Assembly (NCBI RefSeq): GCF_900116425.1
Contig: NZ_FPAS01000003.1
Coordinates: forward strand, 248,001 to 312,000
Source: Lishizhenia tianjinensis
Lineage (GTDB): Bacteria > Bacteroidota > Bacteroidia > Flavobacteriales_D > Crocinitomicaceae
Length of the DNA: 64,000 bases
Direction: 5' to 3'
Shown: in pieces, positions 53,020 through 62,452 of the stretch
Position numbering within the stretch: position 1 is the stretch's first letter
Layout of the letters: the number at the start of each line of letters is the position of its first letter
The notes under the pieces: generated by a model
What the model was told of the DNA's origin: nothing
The model's database searches: none
The model's input: the letters and a program-made list of their open reading frames with translations, nothing else
Translations under genes and position numbers: made by a program

Positions 53020-53742
53020 TTAAGAATTTACGATTTCATCATATTGATCTTGGAAGATTTGATCATCCTCGTACCAAGGTGCAATTTTATCCATCAATTC
53101 TTTTGCTTTCGCATTTTGACGCATTTGAACATAAATCTTTGCTGTTTCTACTATACCTATGCGCAGCATATCAAAATCTTCTTTCAACCAGCTATCTGTA
53201 GATTCTATATTTGCTAACAACTCATCCGCTTCTTTCCACTTATTTCTTGCTGTTGTTTTATCACCTCTGTGGTAACGTATAGCACCTTCCAAGTAATTCG
53301 CTCCGATTTCTTCTCTATCGAATTTGTACATTTTAATTACCCAAGCAAATGCTCCACGGTAAGAACCTACCTCAATTTCATTGGCTATCATTTCTACTAA
53401 GTACTGCTTTACTTCAGAAAAGAATTCTCTATGTTTTTCAAATACAGTTCCATCTTTATCCTTACGCATAAACTTACCTATATAAGACAAAGCGTCTTTA
53501 AATGCGTTTTCGTACTCTTCTCCTCTATCTGAAATAAAAGAAATATTGTAATAAGCCAAGGCTACATAATAATACGGTTCTGCATCATTTTTTGTATCGT
53601 CCTTTTCCGTATACTTTATTCCCTGTTTGATTAATTTCTCCCAGTTTTTATCGGCTTTGAGTATTAATAAATCTTCGTAAGTCTCTTGTGCAAATGTGCC
53701 AAAACCAATTGTTAATAATAATAGTGTCAATAATTTCTTCAT
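53020..53742 (-). CDS. Secreted TPR-like helical repeat protein
   Basis: A 240-residue protein with a signal peptide (MKKLLTLLLLTIGFGTFAQ) and an all-helical mature part whose pattern suggests tetratricopeptide-like repeats (AEPYYYVALAYYNISF, GANYLEGAIRYHRGDKTTARNKWKEAD, IYVQMRQNAKAKELMDKI). No enzymatic motif. Likely a periplasmic scaffold of unknown partner. The ATG at 53740-53742 gives the clean signal peptide. It is separated by 116 bp from the next minus-strand gene upstream (53859). Confidence 0.72.
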   Translation of the reverse strand: MKKLLTLLLLTIGFGTFAQETYEDLLILKADKNWEKLIKQGIKYTEKDDTKNDAEPYYYVALAYYNISFISDRGEEYENAFKDALSYIGKFMRKDKDGTVFEKHREFFSEVKQYLVEMIANEIEVGSYRGAFAWVIKMYKFDREEIGANYLEGAIRYHRGDKTTARNKWKEADELLANIESTDSWLKEDFDMLRIGIVETAKIYVQMRQNAKAKELMDKIAPWYEDDQIFQDQYDEIVNS

Positions 53743-53858
53743 GATACTTGTGTTTTCAACCAATATATTCAAATATTATGCCCTCCAAAGTGGACAGTCG
53801 GATTTTAACAAATCCTTAACAGCTTCTTTTTACGTAGAAAAGAGGCCTCAGTTTCAAT

Positions 53859-54887
53859 TTATACTACTTTAATTGTAAATATTTTAACTTTTCCATTGAG
53901 AGAAGTTCCGTAAAGCTTCCCCTCCCACAAAGTTAATGTAAATGCGGCTTCTTTTGTCAATGATTTCCAATGCTTTCCTCCATCTTGCGAATAATCTATT
54001 CCGTTTCTTCCAGAACAATATAAAACCTCATTTGCTGCGTCGTAAACAACACACGACCTGTATCCCTTTGGCATTTTATCAGCCGGCTCCCAGGTTTTGC
54101 CCAAATCATTGGTCACATAACAAGACTTTTTTCCATTTCCCGGATTTGTATAATTACCACCTACTACAACATAATTACTGTCCGAAATTTGCACCATAGA
54201 AAAAGCACCACTCCCCTCTCCTTGCTCAAAAGGCATTTGAGTAGAACTGTAGCTCAGCTTCACATACTCCCCTTTTGTAAAGTTTACTTTATAAAAAACG
54301 CTTTTTGAGCCGCCGGTTACAAAAACAAAACTCGTGTCATTTAACATCTTCAAAGTACTCCCACTAGCTGCATAACCAAATTCACCTTCAGGGGCAGGTA
54401 TCATATATTTCATACTTGACCAAGACTTACCGTAATCATGTGTACAATACAAGCTAAAATAGCCTCCAACTGGATCACCCATCATTACCCCAATTCCATG
54501 AGCGCTAATATCTAAAACATCTAGAAAAACAGAATCTAAGATAAAGGTATCTATGTAGTTAACGGCACCTCGTTGTACAGACATTAAACGTCCTGTAGCA
54601 CCAGATTTCATCGTTATCATACCTTGTTCTGATCGATGTAAATCTCTAATTTCTGCCATTTCATCTTTCCCAAACTCCTGTATTAACTGCTTTTTCATTA
54701 AGTCATAAACATAGAGTCTACCATTGGATGATCCCATATACAATCCTGTGCTATCGACATGTAAGGCTCTGGCATAACAAGTATCTGCGCCCACCTGAAT
54801 TTCTTCCATTGAAAGTAATTTTACTTGTGATTGCGCATTACCAAAACAAGTAAAAAGTAGTAAACTGAGTAGTAATAATTTTCTCAT
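53859..54887 (-). CDS. Secreted BNR/sialidase-like beta-propeller protein
   Basis: A 342-residue protein with a signal peptide (MRKLLLLSLLLFTCFGNAQ). Asp-box/BNR-type motifs appear as THDYGKSWSSM, TNDLGKTWEPA and SQDGGKHWKSL, spaced as blades of a propeller of the YCF48/sortilin kind. Catalytic residues of sialidases are not apparent, so an enzymatic role is not claimed. Its start overlaps the stop of the acyltransferase gene by 4 bp (ATGA), suggesting co-translation. Confidence 0.8.
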   Translation of the reverse strand: MRKLLLLSLLLFTCFGNAQSQVKLLSMEEIQVGADTCYARALHVDSTGLYMGSSNGRLYVYDLMKKQLIQEFGKDEMAEIRDLHRSEQGMITMKSGATGRLMSVQRGAVNYIDTFILDSVFLDVLDISAHGIGVMMGDPVGGYFSLYCTHDYGKSWSSMKYMIPAPEGEFGYAASGSTLKMLNDTSFVFVTGGSKSVFYKVNFTKGEYVKLSYSSTQMPFEQGEGSGAFSMVQISDSNYVVVGGNYTNPGNGKKSCYVTNDLGKTWEPADKMPKGYRSCVVYDAANEVLYCSGRNGIDYSQDGGKHWKSLTKEAAFTLTLWEGKLYGTSLNGKVKIFTIKVV

Positions 54888-55819
54888 TTATATTTCGCTA
54901 ATAGGTGATGAAATTTCTCTTTTTGCTTCATTTTTAAAGCTTCCAAATTGTCGGGAATAGTTCTTTTCCATCGCTTATGTGACCATATCCAAAACTCAGG
55001 ATGTTCAAGGATGGTTGCTTCCATTTCGCGTGCATGCTTTTCCGTAATCTCTCCCCAATGCGTAGTTCGGGGTTCTTTTTCTAGAACTTTTAAAGACAAA
55101 GTATAAAATCCTCTCTTAGTTCTTTTCATTTCATAATAAACCACTGCCGTATTATAGCTTACCGCCAAATATTCTGGCCCATACAAAACAGGTGTTAAAG
55201 TACCTAGAAATTGCATCCAGTAACTTTTTAAACTATCACCAGGTGATTGATCGGCCAACAATAAGACTGCAGCTGGGTGATCCGAGTTTAAGTATTTCTC
55301 AAAACAAGCTTTCAATGCCTTATTATTGGTCACCGTCATTCCAAATCGCTCTCTTCTGGCATTCATTTTAACATTTAAAAAACCATTAGACAAAGGTTTA
55401 CCAACACCGATCGCTTTATGAGAAAACAAAACATCTTGAATTAAAATAAGCCATTCCCAATTGTTGTAATGTCCGCCTACAAAAAGTACATCTTTACCTT
55501 CCTTATACAGGACTTCCATTACTTCTGGGTTTTCTACACTTACCCTTTTGAGAAGCGAAGATTTAGAAATCGAAAGCCCCTTCACCGATTCCATTAACAA
55601 ATTTGAAAAGTAACGGTAAAACTTTCGACGCAGCTTGCTTTTTTCACGCTGAGACATCTGAGGAAAAGCCCTATCAATATTCGCATTGATTACTTTCTTA
55701 CGATACGGCAAAACCGTTAGTAATAAAAGGTAAAGCAAATCTCCGATTCCATATAACAACCACAAGGGTAAAAATGAAAAGGGTAGAATAATTATATAAT
55801 ATGCAATTTTTGAGATCAT
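54884..55819 (-). CDS. LpxL/HtrB-like lysophospholipid acyltransferase
   Basis: A 311-residue inner-membrane acyltransferase with an N-terminal hydrophobic segment (MISKIAYYIIILPFSFLPLWLLYGIGDLLY). The catalytic HX4E motif is GGHYNNWEW (H117, E122), and later come LLADQSPGD and the C-terminal WIWSHKRWKR typical of LpxL/LpxM-type lipid A secondary acyltransferases. It would add a late acyl chain to lipid A or a similar lipid. The ATG at 55817-55819 is preferred to a TTG four codons upstream. It is divergent from lpxK, fitting a lipid A locus. Confidence 0.9.
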   Translation of the reverse strand: MISKIAYYIIILPFSFLPLWLLYGIGDLLYLLLLTVLPYRKKVINANIDRAFPQMSQREKSKLRRKFYRYFSNLLMESVKGLSISKSSLLKRVSVENPEVMEVLYKEGKDVLFVGGHYNNWEWLILIQDVLFSHKAIGVGKPLSNGFLNVKMNARRERFGMTVTNNKALKACFEKYLNSDHPAAVLLLADQSPGDSLKSYWMQFLGTLTPVLYGPEYLAVSYNTAVVYYEMKRTKRGFYTLSLKVLEKEPRTTHWGEITEKHAREMEATILEHPEFWIWSHKRWKRTIPDNLEALKMKQKEKFHHLLAKYK

Positions 55820-55904
55820 AACCAGCTCCAAATGTAAAGAAATAAGCCTAAATCACTTTCTGTAGAAAGCTTTACTTTTTTCTTTTATAGCTCCGCTCAT
55901 TTAT

Positions 55905-55912
55905 TACTTTTG
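55905..55912 (+). promoter_or_regulatory. Candidate -7 box for lpxK
   Basis: TACTTTTG matches TAnnTTTG and ends 5 bp before the GTG start of lpxK, which would make the transcript almost leaderless. No clear -33 element. Confidence 0.4.
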
Positions 55913-55917
55913 AAAGT

Positions 55918-56961
55918 GTGAAAAGTTTACTCAAAATATTCATCCCCCTAGGTTGGTTATACGGCACAGTAATGGCCATTCGTAACATCTTTTTCAACCT
56001 AGGCATATTTAAGGTCTATACCTCTAAGATACCTACACTTTCTGTTGGGAATTTAAGTATGGGCGGAACGGGAAAAACACCACACGTAGATTTTATCATT
56101 TCTCGTTTAAAAAACAAATACGACATCGCTGTTTTATCCCGTGGCTATGGAAGGCGTACCAAGGGATACTTGAAAGTAACTGAACACTCTTCTGCTGAAA
56201 CTGTTGGCGATGAACCCTTGCTCTACAAACTCAAACACAAGGAGGAGATAGAAGTAGCCGTTTGTGAAGACAGAACTTCTGGAGCTCAAAAATTAGAAAA
56301 AGGTAATTATTCTCTATTGGTTTTAGATGATGCTTATCAGCACAGGAAATTGGGAAGAGATTGCAATATACTCATTACAACGTTTGAAGATCCATATTAC
56401 AAAGACTATGTGGTCCCTGCAGGAAGACTCAGGGAATTTAGAAGAGGAAAAAAAAGAGCTCATATACTTATAATTAGCAAATGTCCGACAGACATTACAC
56501 CTGCTCAGAAGAAGATGATTATTGACAAAGTAAAACCATCTTCTAAACAAAGTGTATTCTTTTCTCATATACAATACGGACCTATTTTACCGGTGGGGAA
56601 TCAAGAAAATTGGACGGGTGAAAATTTCCCAGAAGAAGTGCTTTTGGTTACTGGAATTGCCAATCCTTTACCGCTCCAAAAAGAGCTCGAAAAGAAATTT
56701 AAGGTAGAATTAATGTCCTTTCCAGACCATCACAATTTCACGGTGAATGATCTAAACAAAATTCACACTATTTTTGATACCTTTGTGGGTCAAAAAAAGG
56801 CGATCATTACCACGGAAAAGGACATGATGCGATTGAAACAACCTCAATTGTTAAAAATAATCGAAACGCGTCCTTGGTTTTACCAAAGTATTACGATAGG
56901 CCTTGATGAAGAAACAAACTTTTTAAAGCAAATAGAAAAACATGTTAGCGCAAATAAATGA
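55918..56961 (+). CDS. lpxK: LpxK, tetraacyldisaccharide 4'-kinase
   Basis: A 347-residue lipid A kinase that phosphorylates the 4' position of the disaccharide precursor at the inner membrane. N-terminal membrane-associated helix (LLKIFIPLGWLYGTVMAIRN), P-loop LSMGGTGKTPH (residues 46-56), LSRGYGRRTKGY, VGDEPLL, LDDAYQHRKLGRD, and FPDHHNF near the end are all family motifs. The GTG at 55918 is the likely start. Its last 20 bp overlap the purine nucleoside phosphorylase gene in another frame, so the two are coupled. Confidence 0.95.
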   Translation: MKSLLKIFIPLGWLYGTVMAIRNIFFNLGIFKVYTSKIPTLSVGNLSMGGTGKTPHVDFIISRLKNKYDIAVLSRGYGRRTKGYLKVTEHSSAETVGDEPLLYKLKHKEEIEVAVCEDRTSGAQKLEKGNYSLLVLDDAYQHRKLGRDCNILITTFEDPYYKDYVVPAGRLREFRRGKKRAHILIISKCPTDITPAQKKMIIDKVKPSSKQSVFFSHIQYGPILPVGNQENWTGENFPEEVLLVTGIANPLPLQKELEKKFKVELMSFPDHHNFTVNDLNKIHTIFDTFVGQKKAIITTEKDMMRLKQPQLLKIIETRPWFYQSITIGLDEETNFLKQIEKHVSANK

Positions 56962-57754
56962 AGCGGTTAGCTTCCTTCAAAATAAAGTAGATATCCAACC
57001 TGAATTTGGAATTATATTAGGAACTGGATTAGGTGGATTAGTGAAAGAAATCAATATTTCGCACGAGGTATCTTACGAAGATATTCCTCACTTCCCTGTA
57101 TCTACAGTAGAAAGTCACTCTGGAAAATTAATTTTTGGTGAACTTGGAGGTAAAAAAGTAGTAGCTATGCAAGGTCGTTTTCACTTCTATGAAGGATACA
57201 CGATGCAAGAGGTTACTTTCCCAGTTCGTGTGTTAAAACAATTGGGTATACAACGTTTATTTGTTAGCAACGCATCGGGTGGAGTTAACCCTGATTTTGA
57301 GGTAGGTGAAATCATGATCTTAAATGATCACATCGATTTCTTCCCTGGAAATCCATTAATTGGTAAAAACATTGATGAATTAGGTCCTCGTTTCCCAGAC
57401 ATGTCTGAGGTATACGACAAAGAAATGATAGCGAAGGCGCAAGAAGTTGCTGCAGAAGAAGGAATTAAAGTTTCTACTGGTGTTTACCTTGGTTTAACAG
57501 GACCAACCTTAGAAACTCCGGCAGAATACAGAATGATTAGAACTTTAGGGGCTGATGCGGTAGGAATGTCAACCGTTCCAGAAATCATAGTTGCGCGTCA
57601 CATGGATTTACCGTGTTTTGCGATTTCTATCATTACGGATTTAGGAGTTCCTGGAAAAATTAAAAAGGTAAGTGTTGCAGACGTAATAGCTGTAGCCAGC
57701 CGTCAGGAACCGAAGATGACAACTATCTTAAAAGAATTAATTACAAAATTATAA
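56942..57754 (+). CDS. Purine nucleoside phosphorylase (PNP I family)
   Basis: A 270-residue trimeric-type phosphorylase splitting inosine/guanosine (possibly xanthosine) with phosphate. Motifs: GIILGTGLGGLVKEI, ESHSGKLIFGELGGKKVVAMQGRFHFYEGY (phosphate and ribose site), NASGGVNPDFEVGEIMILNDHIDF, VYLGLTGPTLETPAEYRM and GADAVGMSTVPEIIVARH. Starts within the lpxK coding region and lies 19 bp before gatB. Function is well supported; specificity is not. Confidence 0.94.
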   Translation: MLAQINEAVSFLQNKVDIQPEFGIILGTGLGGLVKEINISHEVSYEDIPHFPVSTVESHSGKLIFGELGGKKVVAMQGRFHFYEGYTMQEVTFPVRVLKQLGIQRLFVSNASGGVNPDFEVGEIMILNDHIDFFPGNPLIGKNIDELGPRFPDMSEVYDKEMIAKAQEVAAEEGIKVSTGVYLGLTGPTLETPAEYRMIRTLGADAVGMSTVPEIIVARHMDLPCFAISIITDLGVPGKIKKVSVADVIAVASRQEPKMTTILKELITKL

Positions 57755-57773
57755 ATCACTTATACTTTACGAG

Positions 57774-59219
57774 GTGAGAGAGAATTACGAAGCAGTTATA
57801 GGTTTAGAGGTTCACGCCCAAATGCTAACGAAAACGAAGGCATATTCTAACGACGTGAACGAATACGGGGCGATGCCCAATACGAACATTAGTGCAATTA
57901 CTTTAGGTCATCCAGGAACTTTACCTGTAATGAACAAAAAGACAATTGAATACGCCATCAAATTAGGATTAGCGCTAAATTGTAACATTGCCGAAGACCA
58001 ATACTTTGCTAGAAAAAATTACTTCTACCCTGATTTACCTAAAGGTTACCAGATTACGCAGGATAAAACTCCAATTTGTACGGGAGGTTCTGTTAAAATC
58101 AAAACTAAAGATGGTGTAGAAAAAGAAATAGGTATAACGCGTATTCACATGGAAGAGGATGCGGGGAAAAGTATTCACGATGTGGATATGTATGATACCT
58201 TGGTTGACCTTAACCGTGCGGGAACTCCTCTTTTAGAGATAGTAACCGAGCCAGATTTAAGATCTTCTGATGAAGCGTATGCTTACTTACAAGAAGTAAG
58301 AAAATTATTGAGATACTTGGAGATTTGTGACGGTAACATGGAAGAAGGTTCTATGCGTTGTGACGCCAACATCTCGGTAATGAAAAAAGGGAGCAAAGTG
58401 TTTGGTACCAAAGTAGAGGTGAAAAACATGAACTCTATGCGTAACGTTCAACGTGCTATTGAATTTGAAATTAATCGTCAAATTGAAGCCTTGGAAAATG
58501 GAGAAGAATTGTTCCAAGAAACACGTTCTTTCGATGCCTTAAACAACAGCACCATTTCTATGCGTTCGAAAGAGGCTGCCAACGATTACCGTTACTTCCC
58601 CGAGCCAGATTTACAACCTATACGTGTTACTGAAGATCAAATCAATGGAGTAAAAGCTGAAATGCCAGCTCTACCCAATGATTTGTTTGAAAAATACACA
58701 AAGGAGTATAAATTATCTGAGTACGACGCTTCCAACTTAATTGAGGCAAAACCTATTGCTTTGTTCTACAATGAGGTAACTGCTCACACAAAGAACTACA
58801 AGGCAGCTGCAAACTGGATAATGGGAGACGTTAAATCTTTCTTAAACCAAAGAGGTTTAGAAATGAAGGATTTCCCAATTTCGGCAGAGCAGATTGCGAA
58901 ACTCATTGGTATTATAGATGAAGGCAAAGTAAGTTCAACTGTGGCTTCACAATCTATATTCCCAGCAATGTTAGAGGCTCCAGAAAAAGATCCTTTAGCT
59001 ATTGCTCAAGAATTGAACTTAATTCAAGAATCAGACGAAGACAGTATCAAAAATTACATTTCACAAGTTATCGCACAACATCCGAGTGAAGTAGAGCGTT
59101 ACAGAAATGGTGAAAAACAGCTTACTGGTTTCTTTATGGGACAATTAATGCGCCTTTCGAAAGGAAAAGCCGACCCAAAAGCTGCCAACAAGTTAATGCG
59201 AGAAATGTTAGAACAATAA
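57774..59219 (+). CDS. gatB: GatB, Asp/Glu-tRNA amidotransferase subunit B
   Basis: A 481-residue GatB: YEAVIGLEVHAQMLTKTKAYS, HPGTLPVMN, KNYFYPDLPKGYQITQ, EEDAGKSIHD, VDLNRAGTPLLEIVTEPDL, EGSMRCDANISV, and the C-terminal YqeY-like helical domain (LIGIIDEGKVSSTVASQSIF, FFMGQLMRLSKGKADP). With GatA and GatC it converts Glu-tRNA-Gln to Gln-tRNA-Gln. GTG start at 57774 directly at the conserved N-terminus. gatA/C are elsewhere. Stop overlaps the next start by 1 nt. Confidence 0.97.
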   Translation: MRENYEAVIGLEVHAQMLTKTKAYSNDVNEYGAMPNTNISAITLGHPGTLPVMNKKTIEYAIKLGLALNCNIAEDQYFARKNYFYPDLPKGYQITQDKTPICTGGSVKIKTKDGVEKEIGITRIHMEEDAGKSIHDVDMYDTLVDLNRAGTPLLEIVTEPDLRSSDEAYAYLQEVRKLLRYLEICDGNMEEGSMRCDANISVMKKGSKVFGTKVEVKNMNSMRNVQRAIEFEINRQIEALENGEELFQETRSFDALNNSTISMRSKEAANDYRYFPEPDLQPIRVTEDQINGVKAEMPALPNDLFEKYTKEYKLSEYDASNLIEAKPIALFYNEVTAHTKNYKAAANWIMGDVKSFLNQRGLEMKDFPISAEQIAKLIGIIDEGKVSSTVASQSIFPAMLEAPEKDPLAIAQELNLIQESDEDSIKNYISQVIAQHPSEVERYRNGEKQLTGFFMGQLMRLSKGKADPKAANKLMREMLEQ

Positions 59220-60466
59220 TGAAGAAAATAAATAGATTATTTCCTATTATCTGTACAGCTGTAATTCTTACAGCTTGTGCAGATGAAACTTCCAATACTG
59301 TTGATGCGGATACAAGCGCTCAAACGGAACAAGATTCAAAAGTTTCTACTCCAGCGGCAACGAACTCTGAAAACCTAGAACAGAATTTTGTGGTTTCAGG
59401 TAAAGTTGAAAACGGTATACATGCAGAAATGATAGTTGAAACAACCACTCCAAGAGGAGTCATTGTTTTAGGTAAATCATATGCCGACGAAGAAGGAAAC
59501 TTTAAAATTACCGGAAACATTCCAGCTTTAGGCTTGTACCAATTGCGTTTGAATGAAACACAACCGAATTCACAAAAGGTAGTTCCTTTAAGTTTGGTGC
59601 CAGAAGATTCTGTTCACGTTGAGGTTAATTTTGATGATTTCAATAGTACACCAAAATACTCAGGTACTGAATGGGCGCCTGTATTGAATGAATATTTCGA
59701 ACACTTATTTGGCTTTCTATCTTTCCAAAGAAACTTGAAAAACCCGCAACAATATTCAGAAGATGAATTATTAAAAATGGTGGTTAAGGAAAGTAAACCT
59801 ATGGATGATTTTTGTGTAAATTCTATTCTAAAGGATAGTGATAACCCAGCCAACATCATTTTAATTCAGCAGGTTTACCCGAAAGAATATTTAGGTGGTT
59901 TTCAAAACTGGGACCCTAAAAACTTAGATGTTTTGAAAGCGATGCAAGATGGATTCATGAAATCTTACCCGCAAAACCCATTGTCTTCTGCTATTGGTCA
60001 ACAAGTAAATCAAATTGAAAGTGGTTATAACGAGTACCTTTCTTTTGAAAAGATGAAGGTTGCTCCAGAGATCGCTATGCCAGACCCTAATGGAATAGAG
60101 AGAAGACTTTCTGATTTAAGAGGAAAATATGTATTGATAGACTTCTGGGCATCATGGTGTGGTCCGTGTAGAAAGGAAAACCCAAATGTTGTTCGACTTT
60201 ACAACAAATACAAAGACAAAGGATTTGATATATTTAGTGTTTCACTTGACAAAGATGCTGAAGCGTGGAAAAGAGCCATTAAAGCAGACAACCTTAGTTG
60301 GGATAATCACGTCAGTGAATTGAACTATTGGAATTCTTCAGTGATACAGACCTATAAGTTTCAAGGTATACCTTTCACGGTTTTAGTAGACAAAAACGGT
60401 GAGATTATTGCTAAAGGTTTGAGAGGTCAAGCCCTAGAAAATAAACTGAAAGAACTTTTGGATTAA
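59219..60466 (+). CDS. TlpA-like thiol-disulfide lipoprotein, copy 1
   Basis: A 415-residue lipoprotein (MKKINRLFPIICTAVILTAC, Cys20). Residues about 55-140 resemble a DUF4369 domain (FVVSGKVENGIHAEMIVETTTPRGVIVLGKSYADEEG in part), a helical middle follows, and about 282-415 is a thioredoxin fold of the TlpA/ResA kind with FWASWCGPCRKENPNVVRLY in which C314 and C317 are the redox pair; the cis-Pro is in FQGIPFTVLVDKNGE. A periplasmic or outer-membrane-anchored disulfide reductase, possibly for cytochrome c maturation. Overlaps gatB by 1 nt; copy 2 follows after 26 bp. Confidence 0.9.
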   Translation: MKKINRLFPIICTAVILTACADETSNTVDADTSAQTEQDSKVSTPAATNSENLEQNFVVSGKVENGIHAEMIVETTTPRGVIVLGKSYADEEGNFKITGNIPALGLYQLRLNETQPNSQKVVPLSLVPEDSVHVEVNFDDFNSTPKYSGTEWAPVLNEYFEHLFGFLSFQRNLKNPQQYSEDELLKMVVKESKPMDDFCVNSILKDSDNPANIILIQQVYPKEYLGGFQNWDPKNLDVLKAMQDGFMKSYPQNPLSSAIGQQVNQIESGYNEYLSFEKMKVAPEIAMPDPNGIERRLSDLRGKYVLIDFWASWCGPCRKENPNVVRLYNKYKDKGFDIFSVSLDKDAEAWKRAIKADNLSWDNHVSELNYWNSSVIQTYKFQGIPFTVLVDKNGEIIAKGLRGQALENKLKELLD

Positions 60467-60492
60467 TAACTTAATAAAACGATTACATCAGA

Positions 60493-61623
60493 ATGACTAA
60501 AGTATTTATCGCATTTTTACTCTTCGCAACAACTCTTGTTAATGCTCAAAACACGGGAGCACAAGCTTCGAACATACACATTGAGTTAAGTGGTTCAATT
60601 TTTAATTTACCACATGACACCCTCTATATATCTCAATTTATGGGAAGAGGATACCATGATTATGACAAAGCAGTTGCAGACAAAAATGGAAACTTTAGTT
60701 TTTCAACGGATTTACCCAATCCTGATTACTACGTTTTACGTATTGGAAACACTTCGCATCTGAACATTATCTTTAAAGATAACGACTCTTTAAAAGTTTA
60801 TGGTGACGGTAAAAACATTCTATTTTACTCTAACATCATAGGCTCTCCAGAAAGTACACACATGAATGAATTTTTGCGTACGTATGAAATATGGAAAAGA
60901 GATAAGGATAGTGCAGCGATGCTCATACAACAGTTTCCTCAACAGAGAAATGTTATTCAAGAACAATTGAATCAAAGGTATTTACAGTTCACTGCAGAAA
61001 GATCTAGATTCACGGCGAACCACAGAAAATCTCCAGCCTTAATAGCTGTTATCAATACCTATCAAATCCCAGACGAATTCAAAACCTATGAAGCTGTTGC
61101 CAAAGACTTGCTTGAAGGTTTTCCAGAAAGTAAGGTAGTACAGAGTATAGTACCTCAAATGGCGCAATACAAAGCCAAATACGAGTCTTCTCAGTTATTA
61201 GCTACAGGTAAACCCGCTCCAGAAATTGCGCTTCCAGGTATAAATGGAGATACCCTTCGATTATCAGATTTAAAAGGAAATGTAGTATTGATTGATTTCT
61301 GGGCCTCTTGGTGTGGACCCTGTAGAAGGGAAAATCCGAATGTAGTTCGACTTTACAATAAATATCACGCCGATGGATTTGAAGTATACAGTGTATCTTT
61401 GGATAAGGCAAAAGCGAATTGGTTAGCCGCTATAGAAGCTGATAACTTGATATGGTCTAATCACGTTAGTGAACTTAAACACTGGAACAGTACGGCTGGA
61501 AAAACCTATGGTGTAAGTGGAATTCCATTTACCGTGCTTGTAGACAAGGAAGGAAATATTATCTCAACAAATCTTAGAGGAATGGCACTTGAAAGTGCTT
61601 TATCAAGTATATTTGGACACTAA
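60493..61623 (+). CDS. TlpA-like thiol-disulfide protein, copy 2
   Basis: A 376-residue paralogue of the preceding gene, with a normal signal peptide (MTKVFIAFLLFATTLVNAQ) rather than a lipobox, then a DUF4369-like N-terminal domain and a thioredoxin fold: FWASWCGPCRRENPNVVRLY, SLDKAKANWLAAIEADNLIW and VSGIPFTVLVDKEGN closely track copy 1. So the duplication produced one lipid-anchored and one soluble periplasmic enzyme. lpxH starts 1 bp after its stop codon. Confidence 0.9.
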   Translation: MTKVFIAFLLFATTLVNAQNTGAQASNIHIELSGSIFNLPHDTLYISQFMGRGYHDYDKAVADKNGNFSFSTDLPNPDYYVLRIGNTSHLNIIFKDNDSLKVYGDGKNILFYSNIIGSPESTHMNEFLRTYEIWKRDKDSAAMLIQQFPQQRNVIQEQLNQRYLQFTAERSRFTANHRKSPALIAVINTYQIPDEFKTYEAVAKDLLEGFPESKVVQSIVPQMAQYKAKYESSQLLATGKPAPEIALPGINGDTLRLSDLKGNVVLIDFWASWCGPCRRENPNVVRLYNKYHADGFEVYSVSLDKAKANWLAAIEADNLIWSNHVSELKHWNSTAGKTYGVSGIPFTVLVDKEGNIISTNLRGMALESALSSIFGH

Positions 61624-61624
61624 G

Positions 61625-62437
61625 ATGTCACAACACCATAAGAAAAAGGTTTATTTCGCTTCCGATTTTCACTTGGGAGCTCCAAACAAGGAATTAAGTT
61701 TAATTCGTGAGAAACGCATTGTAAAATGGTTAGACACCATTGAAGAGGATGCGCTAGAAATATTCTTAGTTGGCGATATTTTCGATTTTTGGTTTGAATA
61801 CAAAGAGGCAATTCCTAAAGGTTTTGTTCGACTACAAGGTAAAATAGCTCAACTTACTGATAAAGGAATTCCAGTACATATATTCACCGGTAATCACGAC
61901 ATGTGGATTTTTGATTATTTACCGGAAGAACTCGGCGTCCAATTACACAGAGAACCCATTGAAAGAACTTTTTACGGTAAAAAATTCTACATAGGTCATG
62001 GAGATGGTTTAGGTCCAGGTGACAAAGGTTATAAAATGATTAAAAAGGTGTTTAGCAATTCATTTTTCCAATGGTGTTTTGCACGTTTACACCCCAATTT
62101 CGGTATAGGTGTGGCCAATTATTCATCGCGAAAATCGAGAGCCAAAACTGGTAATGATGATGATAAATACCTTGGAGAAGACAGAGAATGGCTCGTGCAT
62201 CATTGTAAAGACATCCTGAAAGAAGAACATTTCGATTATTTCATTTTTGGACATAGACATTTGCCTTTGAACATTTCATTAAATGAGAAAAGTAAGTACT
62301 TAAACCTAGGTGATTGGATAAAATATTATACCTATGGAGTATTTGACGGCAGCGAGCTTATACTCATGCAAAATACGGTGGAAAACATTAAAGGTAAACC
62401 TTATACTTTTTCACATCAAAACAAAAAGGTTAGCTAA
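61625..62437 (+). CDS. lpxH: LpxH-type UDP-2,3-diacylglucosamine diphosphatase
   Basis: A 270-residue calcineurin-like metallophosphoesterase. Metal-site motifs: YFASDFHLGAP, FLVGDIFDFWFEY, FTGNHDMWIF, YIGHGDGLGPGD and IFGHRHLPL. The pattern matches LpxH, which cleaves UDP-2,3-diacylglucosamine to lipid X in lipid A synthesis at the inner membrane. The ATG at 61625 follows copy 2 of the TlpA genes by 1 bp. Together with lpxK and the LpxL-like enzyme it gives three lipid A functions within 8 kb. The 3' end is part of a terminator hairpin. Confidence 0.92.
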   Translation: MSQHHKKKVYFASDFHLGAPNKELSLIREKRIVKWLDTIEEDALEIFLVGDIFDFWFEYKEAIPKGFVRLQGKIAQLTDKGIPVHIFTGNHDMWIFDYLPEELGVQLHREPIERTFYGKKFYIGHGDGLGPGDKGYKMIKKVFSNSFFQWCFARLHPNFGIGVANYSSRKSRAKTGNDDDKYLGEDREWLVHHCKDILKEEHFDYFIFGHRHLPLNISLNEKSKYLNLGDWIKYYTYGVFDGSELILMQNTVENIKGKPYTFSHQNKKVS

Positions 62438-62452
62438 GCGCTAACCTTTTTT
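62423..62452. terminator. Bidirectional terminator overlapping two stop codons
   Basis: Stem AAAAAGGTTAGC (62423-62434) with GCTAACCTTTTT, 5-nt loop. It contains the lpxH stop (62435-62437) in the loop and the last codons of the convergent TIMP-like gene in the right arm. Confidence 0.88.
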
